Shown: piece by piece, positions 58,801 to 62,210 of the stretch
Numbering within the stretch: position 1 is the first letter of the stretch
Layout of the letters: every line of letters starts with the position of its first letter
NCBI GenBank assembly: GCA_958296195.1
Contig: OY282455.1
Coordinates: 4,141,809 to 4,205,808 of the forward strand
DNA from: an uncultured Pseudomonadales bacterium
GTDB taxonomy: Bacteria; Pseudomonadota; Gammaproteobacteria; Pseudomonadales; Azotimanducaceae
Direction: 5' to 3'
Length of the DNA stretch: 64,000 bases
Translations under genes and position numbers: made by a program
Notes under the pieces: model-generated
The model's input: the letters and a program-made list of their open reading frames with translations, nothing else
What the model was told of the DNA's origin: nothing
Databases searched by the model: none

Positions 58801-59139
58801 CGGAGCGGGCGGCTGCTGGGCGCGGGCCTGGGCGGCCAGGCGGCGCCGGGCGGGCGCGGCGGCTGGCGGCCGAGCCGGCTGCGGATGGAGTGGGGCTATG
58901 GATTCGAGACCCGCGGGCCGAGCTTGCTGAAGCTGTACGGGGCGCTGGAGGAGGATGGTCCGGGGAGCAGGAACTGGCGTCTGGGCGGCCTGGTGACGGG
59001 CGGGCGGTTCGACTGGGGCCTGGAGCTGGACCGCCGGGAGGGTCGGGGCGAGCCGCCCCAGTACGGCATCCTGCTGAAGTTCGGCAACCGATTGGGGAAC
59101 GCGGGCCCTGCGGCGCCGCCTGCACGAAAAGGCCGCTAG
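34855..59139 (+). CDS. Giant Calx-beta repeat autotransporter-like adhesin (8,094 aa)
   Basis: Secreted surface protein of extreme size. Residues 1-28 are a signal peptide (RRLCLVPLLLLAFAAAPEAA core). From Thr30 to about residue 7370 I count 64 repeat units by hand. There are 31 type A Calx-beta units (113 aa, opening LSINSPSVTEGDSG and closing TGTITDDD), 5 type B (104-116 aa, opening IFTPTALTLTEEG), 5 type C (about 117 aa, opening VSLSLSPASVSENGG) and 23 type D (116 aa, opening ITLTVDDSSVGEGDGAT). Units end in DDD/NDD clusters, the usual Ca2+ ligands of Calx-beta domains. Then come an Ig-like domain (56968-57240), one divergent Calx-like unit (57241-57576), a Gly/Ala/Pro-rich linker, and from about 57892 a C-terminal beta-barrel (WTMWGRGSRSRFSG, YLGADVRLAEDG, ending QYGILLKFGNRLG). 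The barrel suggests type V-like export and anchoring. Start chosen for the signal peptide. The last eight codons lie in an IS91-family remnant. Confidence 0.9.
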   Translation: MKRWIAGRRLCLVPLLLLAFAAAPEAAAQTLSINSPSVTEGDSGFPNLTFTVTLSPASSQQVTVQYSTRASRSTATPSTDYGTNSGTLTFAAGTTSQTFDVWVRGDTTDETNETVVAEIGNASGATISTGTGTGTIIDDDGPTVSINSPSVSEGDSGSTNLTFTATLSATSVQQVTVAYADAGTGTATSGTDYTAITGGTLTFTAGTTSQTFNVAVTGDTTAEPNETVVVTLSSPTNATILTATGTGTITNDDGVSLSINSPSVTEGDSGFPNLTFTVTLIPASDQQVTVQYSTRASRSTATPSTDYGTNSGTLTFAAGTTSQTFDVWVRGDTTDELNETVVAEIGNARNATISTNTGTGTIIDDDGPTVSINSPSVTEGDSGSTNLTFTATLSAASVQQVTVDYADAGTGTATSGTDYTAITGGTLTFTAGTTSQTFNVAVTGDTTAEPNETVVVTLSSPTNATILTATGTGTITNDDGVSLSINSPSVTEGDSGSTNLTFTATLSAASVQQVTVAYADAGSGTATSGTDYTAITGGTLTFTAGTTSQTFNVAVTGDTTDESNETVMVALVNPTNATIATATGTGTITDDDGVTLSINSPSVTEGNSGSTNLTFTVTLGAASSQQVTVDYADAGTGTATSGTDYTAITGGTLTFPAGTTSQTFNVAVTGDTTPETNETVVVTLSGATNATISTATGTGTITNDDAGLIFTPTALTVTEEGTSKSFTMSLATDTGGDVSIDIYPPAGLRVDNKTQSFSYDLSFGDTPAISVEALADGNSEDETRYIQYDAGGYGSTGRRNGVTVTVIDDDKPAVSLSLSPASVSENGGVATVTATLSEASTVATTITVSAAAGTDTDASDFTLSAARTLTIAAGETTSTGTVTVTAVDNALDEPDKSVTVSGSASNSSALGVLQPSDETLTITDDDGPTVSIDSPSVTEGDSGSTNLTFTATLSAASVQQVTVDWAEGTGGTATSGTDYTAITGGTLTFAAGTISQTFDVAVTGDATDELDETVVVTLSSATNATIATATGTGTITNDDGPTVSINSPSVTEGDSGSTNLTFTATLSAASVQQVTVDWGPGTGGTATSGTDYTAVTGGTLTFTAGTTSQTFTVAVTGDTTDETNETVVVTLSSPTNATIAMGTGTGTITDDDGPTVSINSPSVTEGDSGSTTLTFTVTLSAASVQQVTVAYADAGTGTATSGTDYTTITGGTLTFTAGTTSQTFNVSVTGDTTDEANETVMVALVNPTNATIATATGTGTITNDDGATLSINAPSVTEGNSGSTNLTFTVTLGAASSQQVTVDYADAGTGTATSGTDYTTITGGTLTFPAGTTSQTFNVAVTGDTLGEANETVVVTLSNPTNATIATGTGTGTITNDDSGLIFNPTALTLTEEGPGKSFTLSLASNPGFDVSIDIFPPAGLRVNNRTSTIAYDLSFGDAPTFSVEALADGNSEDETRYIQYDAGGYGSTGRRNGVAVTVIDDDKPAVSLSLSPASVSENGGVATVTATLSEASTVATTITVSAAAGTDTDASDFTLSAARTLTIAAGETTSTGTVTVTAVDNALDEPDKRVTVSGTVSHNGVTAPADQTLTITDDDPAPTLSLNSPSVTEGDSGTTTLTFTATLSAASGRHVTVAWADAATGTATSGTDYTAITGGTLTFVAGTTSQTFDVSVTGDTLDEANETVVVSLSNPTNAAISSTTGTGTGTITDDDAATATLSINSPSVAEGDSGTATLTFTVTLSAASGQSVTVAYADAGTGTATSGTDYTAITGRTLTFPAGTTSQTFDVAVTGDTTDELNETVVVTLSSPTNATVSATAGTGTGTITDDDGPTVSIDSPSVTEGNSGSTNLTFTVTLSATTVQQVTVAYADAGTGTATSGTDYTAIAGGTLTFPAGTTRQTFNVAVTGDTTAESNETVMVALVNTTNATIATATGTGTITNDDGATLSINAPSVAEGNSGSTNLTFTVTLGAASSQQVTVDYADAGTGTATSGTDYTAITGGTLTFTAGTTSQTFNVSVTGDTLGEANETVVVTLSNPTNATIATGTGTGTITNDDAGVVFNPTTLTLTEEGPGKTFTVALASDPGDGVEVTIRFLADPGLAMSSFIAFRNNRDVYLDFEYGSDPFEMTVTALADSNGNDETRYIRYTTSGYQGAVDITNPQNAVRVNVIDDDKPAVSLSLSPASVSENAGVSTVTATLSEASTAATTITVSAAAGTGADSSDFTLSSANTLTIAAGATTSTGTVTVTAVDNALDEPDKRVTVSGAVSHNGVAAPADQTLTITDDDPTPTLSLDSPSVTEGDSGSTTLTFTATLSAASSRYVTVAWADAATGTATSGTDYTAITGGTLLFPAGTTSQTFNVSVTGDTLDEANETVVVSLSNPTNAAISSTAGTGTGTITDDDATTATLSINSPTVTEGDSGSTNLTFTVTLSAASGQSVTVDYADAGTGTATSGTDYTAITGRTLTFPAGTTSQTFNVAVTGDTTGESNETVVVTLSGATNATIATGTGTGTITNDDAGLIFTPTALTLNEEGASKSFTIQLATDPGFDVSIEIFPPDGLRVDNSTRSFDYDLSYGDTLALSVEALADSNSEDETKYIQYSAFSYGPSGRQNGVEVTVIDDDEPAVSLSLSPASVSENGGVATVTATLGEAVAAATTITVSAAAGTGTDASDFTLSAARTLTIAAGETTSTGTVTITAVDNALDEPDKSVTVSGAASSSAGIRQPTDQTLTITDDDGPTVSIDSPSVTEGDSGSTNLTFTATLSATTGQQVTVDYADATTGTATSGTDYTAITAGTLTFPVGTTSQTFDVAVTGDTLDEANETVVVSLSSATNATIATGTGTGTITDDDATTATLSIDSPSVTEGNSGSTNLTFTVTLSAASGQQVTVDYADAGTGTATSGTDYTAITGGTLTFTAGTTSQTFTVAVTGDTLAERNETVVVTLSGATNATIATATGTGWITNDDVGLIFTPTALTLTEEGASQTFTVTLSSRPSSEQATIFLYPDPGLELSAGSAGTARNPGNVTFNFRWGFDSPREITVTALADSNDDDETRYIKYRTSGYDAVDDATTTPQNGVRVNVIDDDDPTVSLSLSPASVSENAGVSTVTATLNKAVTAATTITVSAAAGTDTDASDFTLSSARTLTIAAGATTSTGTVTVTAVNNALDEPDKSVTVSGTVSHNGVMAPADQTLTITDDDPTPTLSINLPTATEGDSGTTNLTFTATLSAASGRQVTVDYADATTGTATSGTDYTAITDGTLTFTAGTTSQTFTVAVTGDVLDESNETVVVTLSNAANAAISATAGSGTGTITDDDATPSITLTVDKSSVGEGDGATLITVTATVDGTTRFPAAKTVTVRVAGSGTATAVDFTAVANFDITIGAGAASQTGTFTLTPTDDTADETDETITVSGAPGDLTVNSATISLTDNDGAPTLSINSPSVSEGNSGSTNLTFTVTLSPASAQQVTVAYADATTGTATSGTDYTAITGGTLTFAAGTTSQTFNVSVLGDTLDEANETVVVSLSSPTNAAVSSTAGTGTGTITDNDATPTLSVNSPSVTEGNSGSTNLTFTVTLSAASGRQVTVGYADAGSGTATSGTDYTAITAGTLTFAAGTISQTFAVAVTGDALDEANETVVVTLSGATNATVSSAAGTGTGTITDDDGAPLLSINSPSVTEGDSGSKNLTFTVRLSAASGQQVTVDYADAGSGTATSGTDYTAITAGTLTFAVGTTSQTFNVSVTGDVIDELNETVVVTLSNPTNATTSTASGTGTITDDDATPTAITLTVDESSVAEDDGATTITVTATVDGATRFAAATTVTVSVAGSGTTTAVDFTAVADFDITIGAGAASQTGTFTLTPTNDTLDEADETVTVSGASGSLTVSSTTISLTDDDDAPSLSINSPSVTEGDSGSTNLTFTVTLSAASGQQVTVDYADASTGTATSGTDYTAITAGTLTFAVGTISQTFDVAVMGDVIDESNETVVATLSGATNATIATASGTGTITDNDATPTAITLTVDESSVAEDDGATTITVTATVDGTTRFGSATTVQVSVAGSGTATAVDFAAVTDFDIEIGAGAASQTGTFTLTPTNDALDEADETVTVSGTSGSLTVSSATISLTDDDDAPSLSINSPRVTEGNSGATNLTFTVRLSAASGQQVTVAYADARTGTATSGTDYTAITAGTLTFAVGTTSQTFTVAVTGDALDEANETVVVTLSNATNATIATASGTGTITDNDAQPTLSVNSPSVTEGNSGSTNLTFTVRLSAASGRQVTVAWGSGTGGTATSGTDYTAITGGTLTFAAGTTSQTFDVAVTGDTLDEANETVVVTLSSPTNATISNTAGTGTGTITDDDATPTLSINSPSVSEGNSGSATLTFTVTLSAASGRQVTVDYADATTGTATSGTDYTALTGGTLTFPARTINQTFTVAVTGDVLAESNETVVVTLSSPTNATVSSTAGTGTGTITDDDAAPTVITLTVNNNSVGEGAGATTITVTATVAGTTRFVDARTVRVSVAGSGTATAVDFAAVSDFDITIGAGAASQTGTFTLTPTNDATDETNETVTVSGASGSLTVNSATITLTDDDDAPTAITLTVDDNSVGEGDGATLITVTATVAGATRFAAATTVGVSVAGSGTATAVDFAAVTAFNITIAAGAANGTGTFTLTPTDDATDETDETVTVRGTSGSLTVSPATITLTDDDAAPTSITLTVDDSSVGEGDGATTITVTATVAGTTRFVDFRTVRVRVAGSGTATAVDFAAVSAFDIIIAAGAASQTGTFTLTPTNDALDETDETVTVSGTSGSLTVSPATITLTDNDATPTLSIDSPSVTEGDSGATNLTFTVTLNAASGKQVTVQYADASMGTAASGTDYTAIAGGTLTFAAGTTSQTFTVAVTGDVLAESNETVVVSLSSPTNAAISSTEGTGTGTITDNDATPTAITLTVNDNSVGEGDGATLITVTATVVGTTRFVDARTVRVSVAGSGTASAVDFAAVSAFDITIAAGAASGTGSFTLTPTVDATDETNETVTVSGASGSLTVNSATIALTDDDAAPTAITLTVNDNSVGEGDGATLITVTATVVGATRFAAATTVGVSVAGSGTTTAVDFAAVSAFDITIAAGAASGTGTFTLTPTDDATDETDETVTVRGTAAGLTVSPATIALTDDDAAPTAITLTVDDSSVGEGDGATTITVTATVGGTTRFAATTTVEVSVAGSGTATAVDFAAVADFNIAIAAGAASQTGTFTLTPTDDAVDETNETVTVSGTSGSLTVNSATITLTDNDAAPTAITLTVNDDGVGEGDGATLITVTATVAGTTRFAAATTVRVSVAGTGAAGAVDFAAVSAFDITIAAGAASGTGTFTLTPTNDTADETDETITVSGASGSLTVSSATINLTDDDGPPTSLTLTVDDSSVGEGDGATLITVTATVNGTTQFAGVTTVTVSVAGTGAAGAVDFAAVSDFDITIAAGATNGTGTFTLTPTDDALDETNETVTVSGASSGLTVNSATIALTDDDAAPTAITLTVDDNSVGEGDGATLITVTATVVGATRFAAATTVGVSVAGSGTTTAVDFAAVSAFDITIAAGAASGTGTFTLTPTDDATDETDETVTVRGTAAGLTVSPATIALTDDDAAPTAITLTVDDSSVGEGDGATTITVTATVGGTTRFVDARTVSVRVAGSGTATAVDFAAVSAFNITIAAGAASQTGTFTLTPTDDAVDETNETVTVSGTSGSLTVNSATITLTDNDATPTAIALTVNDDGVGEGDGATLITVTATVAGTTRFAAATTVTVSVAGSGTAGAVDFAAVTDFDITIAAGAASGAGSFTLRPTADAVDETDETITVSGTSGSLTVSSATINLTDDDGPPTSLTLTVDDSSVGEGDGATLITVTATVNGTTRFAGVTTVTVSVAGTGVAGAVDFAAVSDFDITIAAGAASGAGSFTLTPTVDALDETDETLTVSGTSGSLTVNSATLTLTDDDAAPTAITLTVDDSSVGEGDGATLITVTATVAGATRFATTTTVGVSVAGSGTATAVDFAAVSAFDITIAAGAASGTGSFTLTPTADVVDETDETVTVRGTSGSLTVSPATITLTDDDAAPTALTLTVDDSSVGEGDGATTITVTAAVDGATRFAAATTVRVSVAGGGAAAAVDFAAVSPFDIELTAGAASGTGTFTLTPTNDALDETDETVTVSGASGSLTVSPTTITLTDDDATPPSITLTVSSASVGEGDGATTITVTATVDGATRFAAARTVGVSVAGSGTATAVDFAAVSAFNIEIAAGAASGTGRFTLTPTDDTTDETNETLTVSGASGSVPVNPATITLTDNDAAPTEIALTVNDNSVGEGDGATTITVTATVVGTLRFAEATTVRVRVAGSGPATAVDFATVADFDIEIPAGAARGTGRFTLTPTDDAVDETGQTVTLSGASGSLTVNPATITVTDNDATPTAITLTVDDDGVGEGDGATLITVTATVAGGTRFAAATTVTVSVAGSGTAGAVDFAAVSDFDITIAAGAASGTGTFTLTPTDDAADEADETITVSGASGSLTVSPATISLTDDDGAPTSITLTVNDNSVGEGDGATMITVTATVNGATQFAAVTTVTVSVAGSGTATAVDFAAVSDFDITIAANAASGAGSFTLTPTDDATDETDETITVRGAASGLTVNSATIALTDDDAAPTALTLTVDESSVGEGDGATTITVTATVDGATRFAAAKTVGVSVTGSGTATAVDFAAVSAFNIEIAGDAASGTGTFTLTPTDDVVDETDETITVRGVSSGLTVSPATITLTDDDAAPTGITLTVNNDRVSERTGATTITVTATVNGGTRFAAARTVRVSVAGSGAPGTVGFAAVAAFDIEVPAGAARGTGTFTLTPTDDGVVNADETVAVSGASGGLTVNPAPITVTDDDGAPPPSLSIDSPSVAEGDGGATDLTFTVALSAASAERVTVDYADAGTGTATSGTDYAAIAGGTLTFPAGTTARRITVSVTGDTAAEPNETVAVSLRNPANATIGAGTGTGTIADDDGGGGVPAPPPTLLIDSPSVAEGDSGSRDLTFTVTLSAASAEQVTVDYADAGTGTATPGADYAAITGGTLTFAAGTTSRTFDVSVTGDALAEADETIVAALSGAANATISTATGTGTITDDDGAPSLSIDSPRTAEGDSGSTDLTFTVTLSPASGRPVTVAWADAGTGTAASGTDYAAVAGGTLTFAAGETGKSFTVSVTGDVLDEADETVMVVLGSPTNATVSSTAGVGTGTIADDDAAPTLSVDSPSVAEGDGGSTDLTFTATLSAASGRRVTVDWADAGSGTATSGTDYAAVAGGTLAFAAGATSRTFDVSVTGDALAEPDETVVVTLSSPMNAVLGTARGVGAIVDDDVDLTPSFGGAAVPDQSWTRNWPIPALTLPAATGGDGALTYALAPEPPAGLSFNAATRELSGTPTQARAAAEYSLTATDRDGDAAALSFSVEVTGPVVASIADGQAVEGEPVEFGIALSKPVPEGGSLLVVWRTADGTALAPSDYAPPAGGRGELTIAAGQDAAAIAVRTADDGVAEGEEAFTVRLVSAGHAELGDAEAAGRIVDDDLAPLRGEALQWSLAAFGRTVATEAVDAVGQRFRPGGSASAASAPRAGGPDAPAWAGAGGADAPPWAGGGAAGAGWTPGAGRSFSPGGSAGAGLPGGLADPERSPLGEFLSQAAFETRLGATDADGGEGRHWTMWGRGSRSRFSGRSGAGLSLDGEVDTGYLGADVRLAEDGPLLGVALSHSVGELSYEAAGAGLDGGRVDVDLSSVLPYGHWALNGRVSLWGLLGVGWGKAVLTDGFGRAAADTTMRMAALGGRGELASWRGLELALKGDAFAVGMAGSAARGAAAAMPDVDAKANRLRLMVEGRRDWRPSAQQQLELSLEFGGRWDGGDADTGVGAELGGGLAYRHAAWGLGLEARGRYLLGHAERAFEEWGASVAVALDPGDEGVGASFALSPIWGEASSGVEGMWRSGRLLGAGLGGQAAPGGRGGWRPSRLRMEWGYGFETRGPSLLKLYGALEEDGPGSRNWRLGGLVTGGRFDWGLELDRREGRGEPPQYGILLKFGNRLGNAGPAAPPARKGR
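34942..49641 (+). repeat. Mosaic array of type A, B, C and D repeat units
   Basis: 43 units by hand count. Type A units are 339 bases where uninterrupted (unit starts 34942, 35281, 35620, 35959, 36298, 36637). B-C pairs begin at 36973, 38992, 41023, 42406 and 43747; in each, a B unit is followed directly by a C unit. Single or grouped D units appear at 44791, 46174, 46864, 48250, 48601 and 48946. The A-A-B-C order recurs, so the array grew by duplication of multi-unit blocks. Confidence 0.88.
49642..55557 (+). repeat. Uninterrupted array of 17 type D units, 348 bases each
   Basis: Unit starts fall exactly every 348 bases (49642, 49990, 50338 and so on to 55210), 5,916 bases in all, with no indel. 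Each unit runs from the PT(A/S)ITLTV strand to a DDD or DND cluster. Units near the 3' end carry more substitutions (for example NNDRVSERTG in the last). Confidence 0.92.
49990..52773 (+). repeat. Four-unit superrepeat (2 x 1,392 bases)
   Basis: Units 49990-51381 and 51382-52773 match in the same order, including the shared oddities VVGATRF, TVGGTTRF, NDDGVGEG and PPTSLTLTV in successive units. The rare spelling of ACGGTAACGGCGACGG recurs at 1,392 bases distance (50409/51801). This indicates a fairly recent tandem duplication of four D units. Confidence 0.85.
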
Positions 59140-59274
59140 GCGCTCGTGACGGCAGGCGTCACGCTTGGCGCGCAGGAACCCGTGCTTGAGCAGACTGCGC
59201 TTCAAGTGGTCATCGAACTCCCGCTGGACGAAATGCGGTGCGGATCCGCCTTCGGCCTCCAACGGGCGAGACAC
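59113..59274 (-). mobile_element. Remnant of an IS91-family transposase gene (N-terminal part)
   Basis: Read on the minus strand, 59274-59113 encodes GSAPHFVQREFDDHLKRSLL followed by KHGFLRAKRDACRHERLAAFSCRR. This matches the N-terminal zinc-binding region of IS91-type (Y2) transposases, which run FVxREFxxFLxCGxLxHGF, then CxxC and LVAFSCKRRGFCPSC. Similarity stops at the giant gene's body, and the cysteine pair is degraded. The giant gene's last eight codons and its TAG lie inside this fragment, on the opposite strand. Bases 59275-59461 up to the next gene hold nothing I recognise. Confidence 0.7.
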
Positions 59275-59461
59275 TCAGAGTAGCGGGTCTCGACAATCTG
59301 GCGCAAACCAACCAGACGGACATTGCAGCACATCCGAGGGCGAATGTTCGGAAACAAATCCTCCGCAATCAAATCAACATCTTGCGTACAACTTTAAAAT
59401 GGTCCTGCCCGTTGGTCAGTTCTGGTTGGCCCAAGCCTAGGCTCGGGCCTACAATGCCCGC

Positions 59462-60565
59462 ATGGACGCAAAGCCACTGAAAGCTGTCGCCAAGAGCGGC
59501 ACCGCCCAACCCAAGGCGGGCATTGCTGGTCAGCCTGATCCCTTGGCCGGCCCCGAGGCCGCAAAGGGCGGAGCATCTCAGGCCCAAACAGGTCGGGCGG
59601 TGCGGCTGCCCGGCCTGGAGTTTCCCGGCTGCAAGCCGGTGCGCATGACGCGGGAGGACATCGCCAGCTTTGAGGGCCGCTTGGAGTTCTGGGACGCGGA
59701 CGCCGCCACCGCCTGGATTTGCGAACCCACCAGCCCCTACCATGAACGCCCGTCCCGCCGGCTAACCCGGCTGGTGGAGCGCATCGCCTTGGTGCGCGGC
59801 TCCCCCTTTGAGTGCTACGGCCACATGGACCTGCTGCTGCGGGACCGACAGGGCCATGCGCGGCGCATCATGCAGGCGGACGAGTCACTCTACCTGCATC
59901 CCGCCAAGGCGCGGCTGCCGGGAGTCTCCGCCATGGTGGTGGGGGAGGACGACTTCCCCGACCTGGTGCTGGAGGTGGACCACAGCACGGACATGCGCCG
60001 GGGCAAGCTGAAGCTGTACGAGTCCTGGGGCTTCCCGGAGATCTGGGTGGAGGTGCCGGAGCAGCGGGCGCCGAGCCGCCCCCGCAGCCGCCTGCCGGGG
60101 CTGACCATTCACCTGTTGAAAGGCGATGCCTACCGAGTTTCCCCGGAAAGCCGGGCCTTCCCCGGTTGGACGGCGGAGGAGATACACGCCGCCCTGAACG
60201 AGGCCGAGCTCTCCACCCAAACGGTTGCCGCCTTGGAGCGGGTGGGCGCATCCCTAGGCGCACGGGAGGGCACTGGCCCGGACGACGACCCACAGATGCG
60301 CGATCACCTGCAGCAGGCTTTGGAGAAAGGCCGGGCGGAGGGCGAGGCCCTTGGCCGGGCAGAAGGCGAGGCCTTGGGCCGAAGCGAAGGTTTGGCCAAG
60401 GTCGTTCGCCAAATTCTGACGATCCGGGGCATTGCGTTTGCCGAAGAATTTCCCGCCAACGTGCCCGGCTTCGCAGAGGCGTCGGAAGAGGCCGCCGTCA
60501 ACGCCGCTTCGGCCTGTGGCAGTGAGACGGACTTCAGAGTGCGCCTTCGGGATCTAGCCAGTTGA
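59462..60565 (+). CDS. Uma2 family (DUF820) PD-(D/E)XK nuclease-like protein
   Basis: Predicted nuclease of the Uma2 family, 367 residues; the biological role of the family is not established. The core is at residues 140-200: QADESLYLHP, then FPDLVLEVDHSTDMRRGKLKLYE (Asp167, Glu171 and Lys182/184 as PD-(D/E)XK residues), and WGFPEIWVEVPE. About 45 residues of low-complexity sequence precede it. The C-terminal third has an E/G/R repeat (GRAEGEAL occurring twice, then GRSEGLAKV) and a helix, like the tails of Rpn-type proteins. ATG at 59462 is used because the following residues keep one consistent frame; homology begins only near residue 50. It is preceded by the IS91 remnant and followed by mcrB 100 bases on. 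Confidence 0.8.
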   Translation: MDAKPLKAVAKSGTAQPKAGIAGQPDPLAGPEAAKGGASQAQTGRAVRLPGLEFPGCKPVRMTREDIASFEGRLEFWDADAATAWICEPTSPYHERPSRRLTRLVERIALVRGSPFECYGHMDLLLRDRQGHARRIMQADESLYLHPAKARLPGVSAMVVGEDDFPDLVLEVDHSTDMRRGKLKLYESWGFPEIWVEVPEQRAPSRPRSRLPGLTIHLLKGDAYRVSPESRAFPGWTAEEIHAALNEAELSTQTVAALERVGASLGAREGTGPDDDPQMRDHLQQALEKGRAEGEALGRAEGEALGRSEGLAKVVRQILTIRGIAFAEEFPANVPGFAEASEEAAVNAASACGSETDFRVRLRDLAS

Positions 60566-60665
60566 TGTAGCGCATCTAAATGATGTTGTAAGCACCATTG
60601 AAAGTTTTAAGAATCGTGATTCTGCCCCTCCTCTCCAACTCGACGACCACACGGAGAAACCTTCA

Positions 60666-62210
60666 ATGCAAAATGCACCAAAAGCACTAAACACGATTCT
60701 CTATGGTCCGCCTGGCACCGGTAAGACTTTCCGCACGGCTCACCGCTGTGTGGAAATCTGCGACGGGCCGCTGGACCAACCTCTGGGTCAAGATGAAATC
60801 CGCCAGCGCTACAAGAAGCTGGTAGAAGACGGTCGAGTGGAATTCATCACCTTCCATCAGTCCTATGGCTACGAAGAGTTTGTCGAGGGCCTGCGCCCAG
60901 AAACGAAATTCGTTAGAGAGGGGGAAGATACGGAAAAGCGCTCAGGTGCAGGATCAGTTGACCAGGAACCCAAGTCAAGCGCAGGCTTCCGCCTTGTTCC
61001 CAATCCGGGAGTGCTAAAGCGCATTGCCAACCGTGCCCGCCAGGCATCTTTTAACCTCACTGGACGACAGATATTTAAGATGAGTCTTGGCAATCCAAAA
61101 CAGGGAAACGAGTACGAAGAAATCTTTACCCAATCCATAACAGAAAGTTGTACGCTGATTGGGAAAGGCCGCCAAGTGGATTGGTCTGATCCGAAATTTG
61201 ATGACAACGGAGAAATTGACCAATACCAACAGTCAAATCCTAATGCAGGTCTCTTGAAGAGCGACATCCGCATGATTAAGTGCTTCAGGAATAAGATGAA
61301 GGTTGGCGACATAGTGATCGTATCGGCAAAATCAAATAAATTCCGAGCTGTTGGAGAGGTGAAAGGGCCTTATGAATTCTCACCCGATAGCGAGTACTGG
61401 CATCGCCGCGCTGTTGAGTGGCTTTGGTGGGACAGCGTTGGGAGGTCGTTTAAGGAAATTTATCCCAAGATAATGGCGCAACCAACCATATATGAGCTTC
61501 AGCGAAGTTTGATCGATGACGAAAAACTGGTCGAGGTTGTCGGCGGCGCACAAACGCAGCCCTATGTCCTTGTCATTGACGAAATCAACCGGGCCAACAT
61601 CTCGAAGGTGATGGGGGAGCTTATTACGCTGCTGGAGGAAGACAAGCGTGAGGGCGCGGATAACGAGGTGTCCGTCACTCTGCCCTATTCCGGGGAGCGA
61701 TTCACACTGCCGGCAAACCTACACATTCTCGGCACCATGAATACTGCCGACCGGTCCATCGCCTTGCTGGACACAGCTCTGCGCCGGCGTTTCCAATTTG
61801 AGGAATTGTCACCGACCCCGAAACTGCTTGAAGATGTGGAAGGCGTCAAGTTGCGTGAAGTGCTGAAAGCCATCAACGAGCGGTTGGAGTACCTCGTTGA
61901 CAGAGATCACCTAGTCGGCCATGCTTGGTTGATGGGGGCAGAGACCAAGGCAGATGTGGACGATATCATGCGCCACAAGATCATCCCCCTTATCGCCGAG
62001 TACTTCTATGACGACTGGCGCAAGGTTCGGGCGGTACTCGGCGGCACCGACGACTTTGTGCAAAGGGAAAAGCTCCAAAGGCCGCCAGGGCTCGAAGAAA
62101 CGGATGCATACGAGGACCGTTACCGCTGGACCGTCAAGGGGGAATTTCACTTGAAAGCCTACAGCCGCCTCATCGAAGGGAAGCACAGCGGCGGAGGGAG
62201 CGAAGATTAA
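60666..62210 (+). CDS. mcrB: McrB-type AAA+ GTPase with an inserted EVE-like domain
   Basis: Motor subunit of an McrBC-type modification-dependent restriction system, 514 residues. Walker A is GPPGTGKT (14-21), Walker B VLVIDEINRAN (301-311), and the McrB signature MNTADRS (358-364) with RRRF (373-376). Usual McrB proteins have an N-terminal DNA-recognition domain and about 75 residues between Walker A and B. This one has no N-terminal domain and 280 residues between them. The extra part (about 130-285) looks like an EVE/PUA-like domain: QIFKMSLGNP, then MKVGDIVIVSAKSNKFRAVG, then YWHRRAVEWLW. EVE domains read modified cytosines in related proteins. The insert is AT-rich (24 of 60 G/C in each of three lines counted) against about 60 percent in the flanks. 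Translationally coupled to mcrC. Confidence 0.88.
   Translation: MQNAPKALNTILYGPPGTGKTFRTAHRCVEICDGPLDQPLGQDEIRQRYKKLVEDGRVEFITFHQSYGYEEFVEGLRPETKFVREGEDTEKRSGAGSVDQEPKSSAGFRLVPNPGVLKRIANRARQASFNLTGRQIFKMSLGNPKQGNEYEEIFTQSITESCTLIGKGRQVDWSDPKFDDNGEIDQYQQSNPNAGLLKSDIRMIKCFRNKMKVGDIVIVSAKSNKFRAVGEVKGPYEFSPDSEYWHRRAVEWLWWDSVGRSFKEIYPKIMAQPTIYELQRSLIDDEKLVEVVGGAQTQPYVLVIDEINRANISKVMGELITLLEEDKREGADNEVSVTLPYSGERFTLPANLHILGTMNTADRSIALLDTALRRRFQFEELSPTPKLLEDVEGVKLREVLKAINERLEYLVDRDHLVGHAWLMGAETKADVDDIMRHKIIPLIAEYFYDDWRKVRAVLGGTDDFVQREKLQRPPGLEETDAYEDRYRWTVKGEFHLKAYSRLIEGKHSGGGSED
62193..62200 (+). promoter_or_regulatory. Ribosome binding site of mcrC
   Basis: GGAGGGAG inside the last codons of mcrB, 5 bases before an ATT codon at 62206 that is in frame with McrC-like sequence. 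No ATG, GTG or TTG lies at suitable distance; the next conventional start (TTG, 62269) has no ribosome site. This argues for the ATT as start. Confidence 0.55.

Noticed and set aside
57136-59274. Minus-strand frame of 712 codons ending in IS91-like sequence, as one gene
   Set aside because: Only the first 50 codons (59274-59113) resemble a transposase. The rest is the antisense of the barrel and linker of the giant gene.
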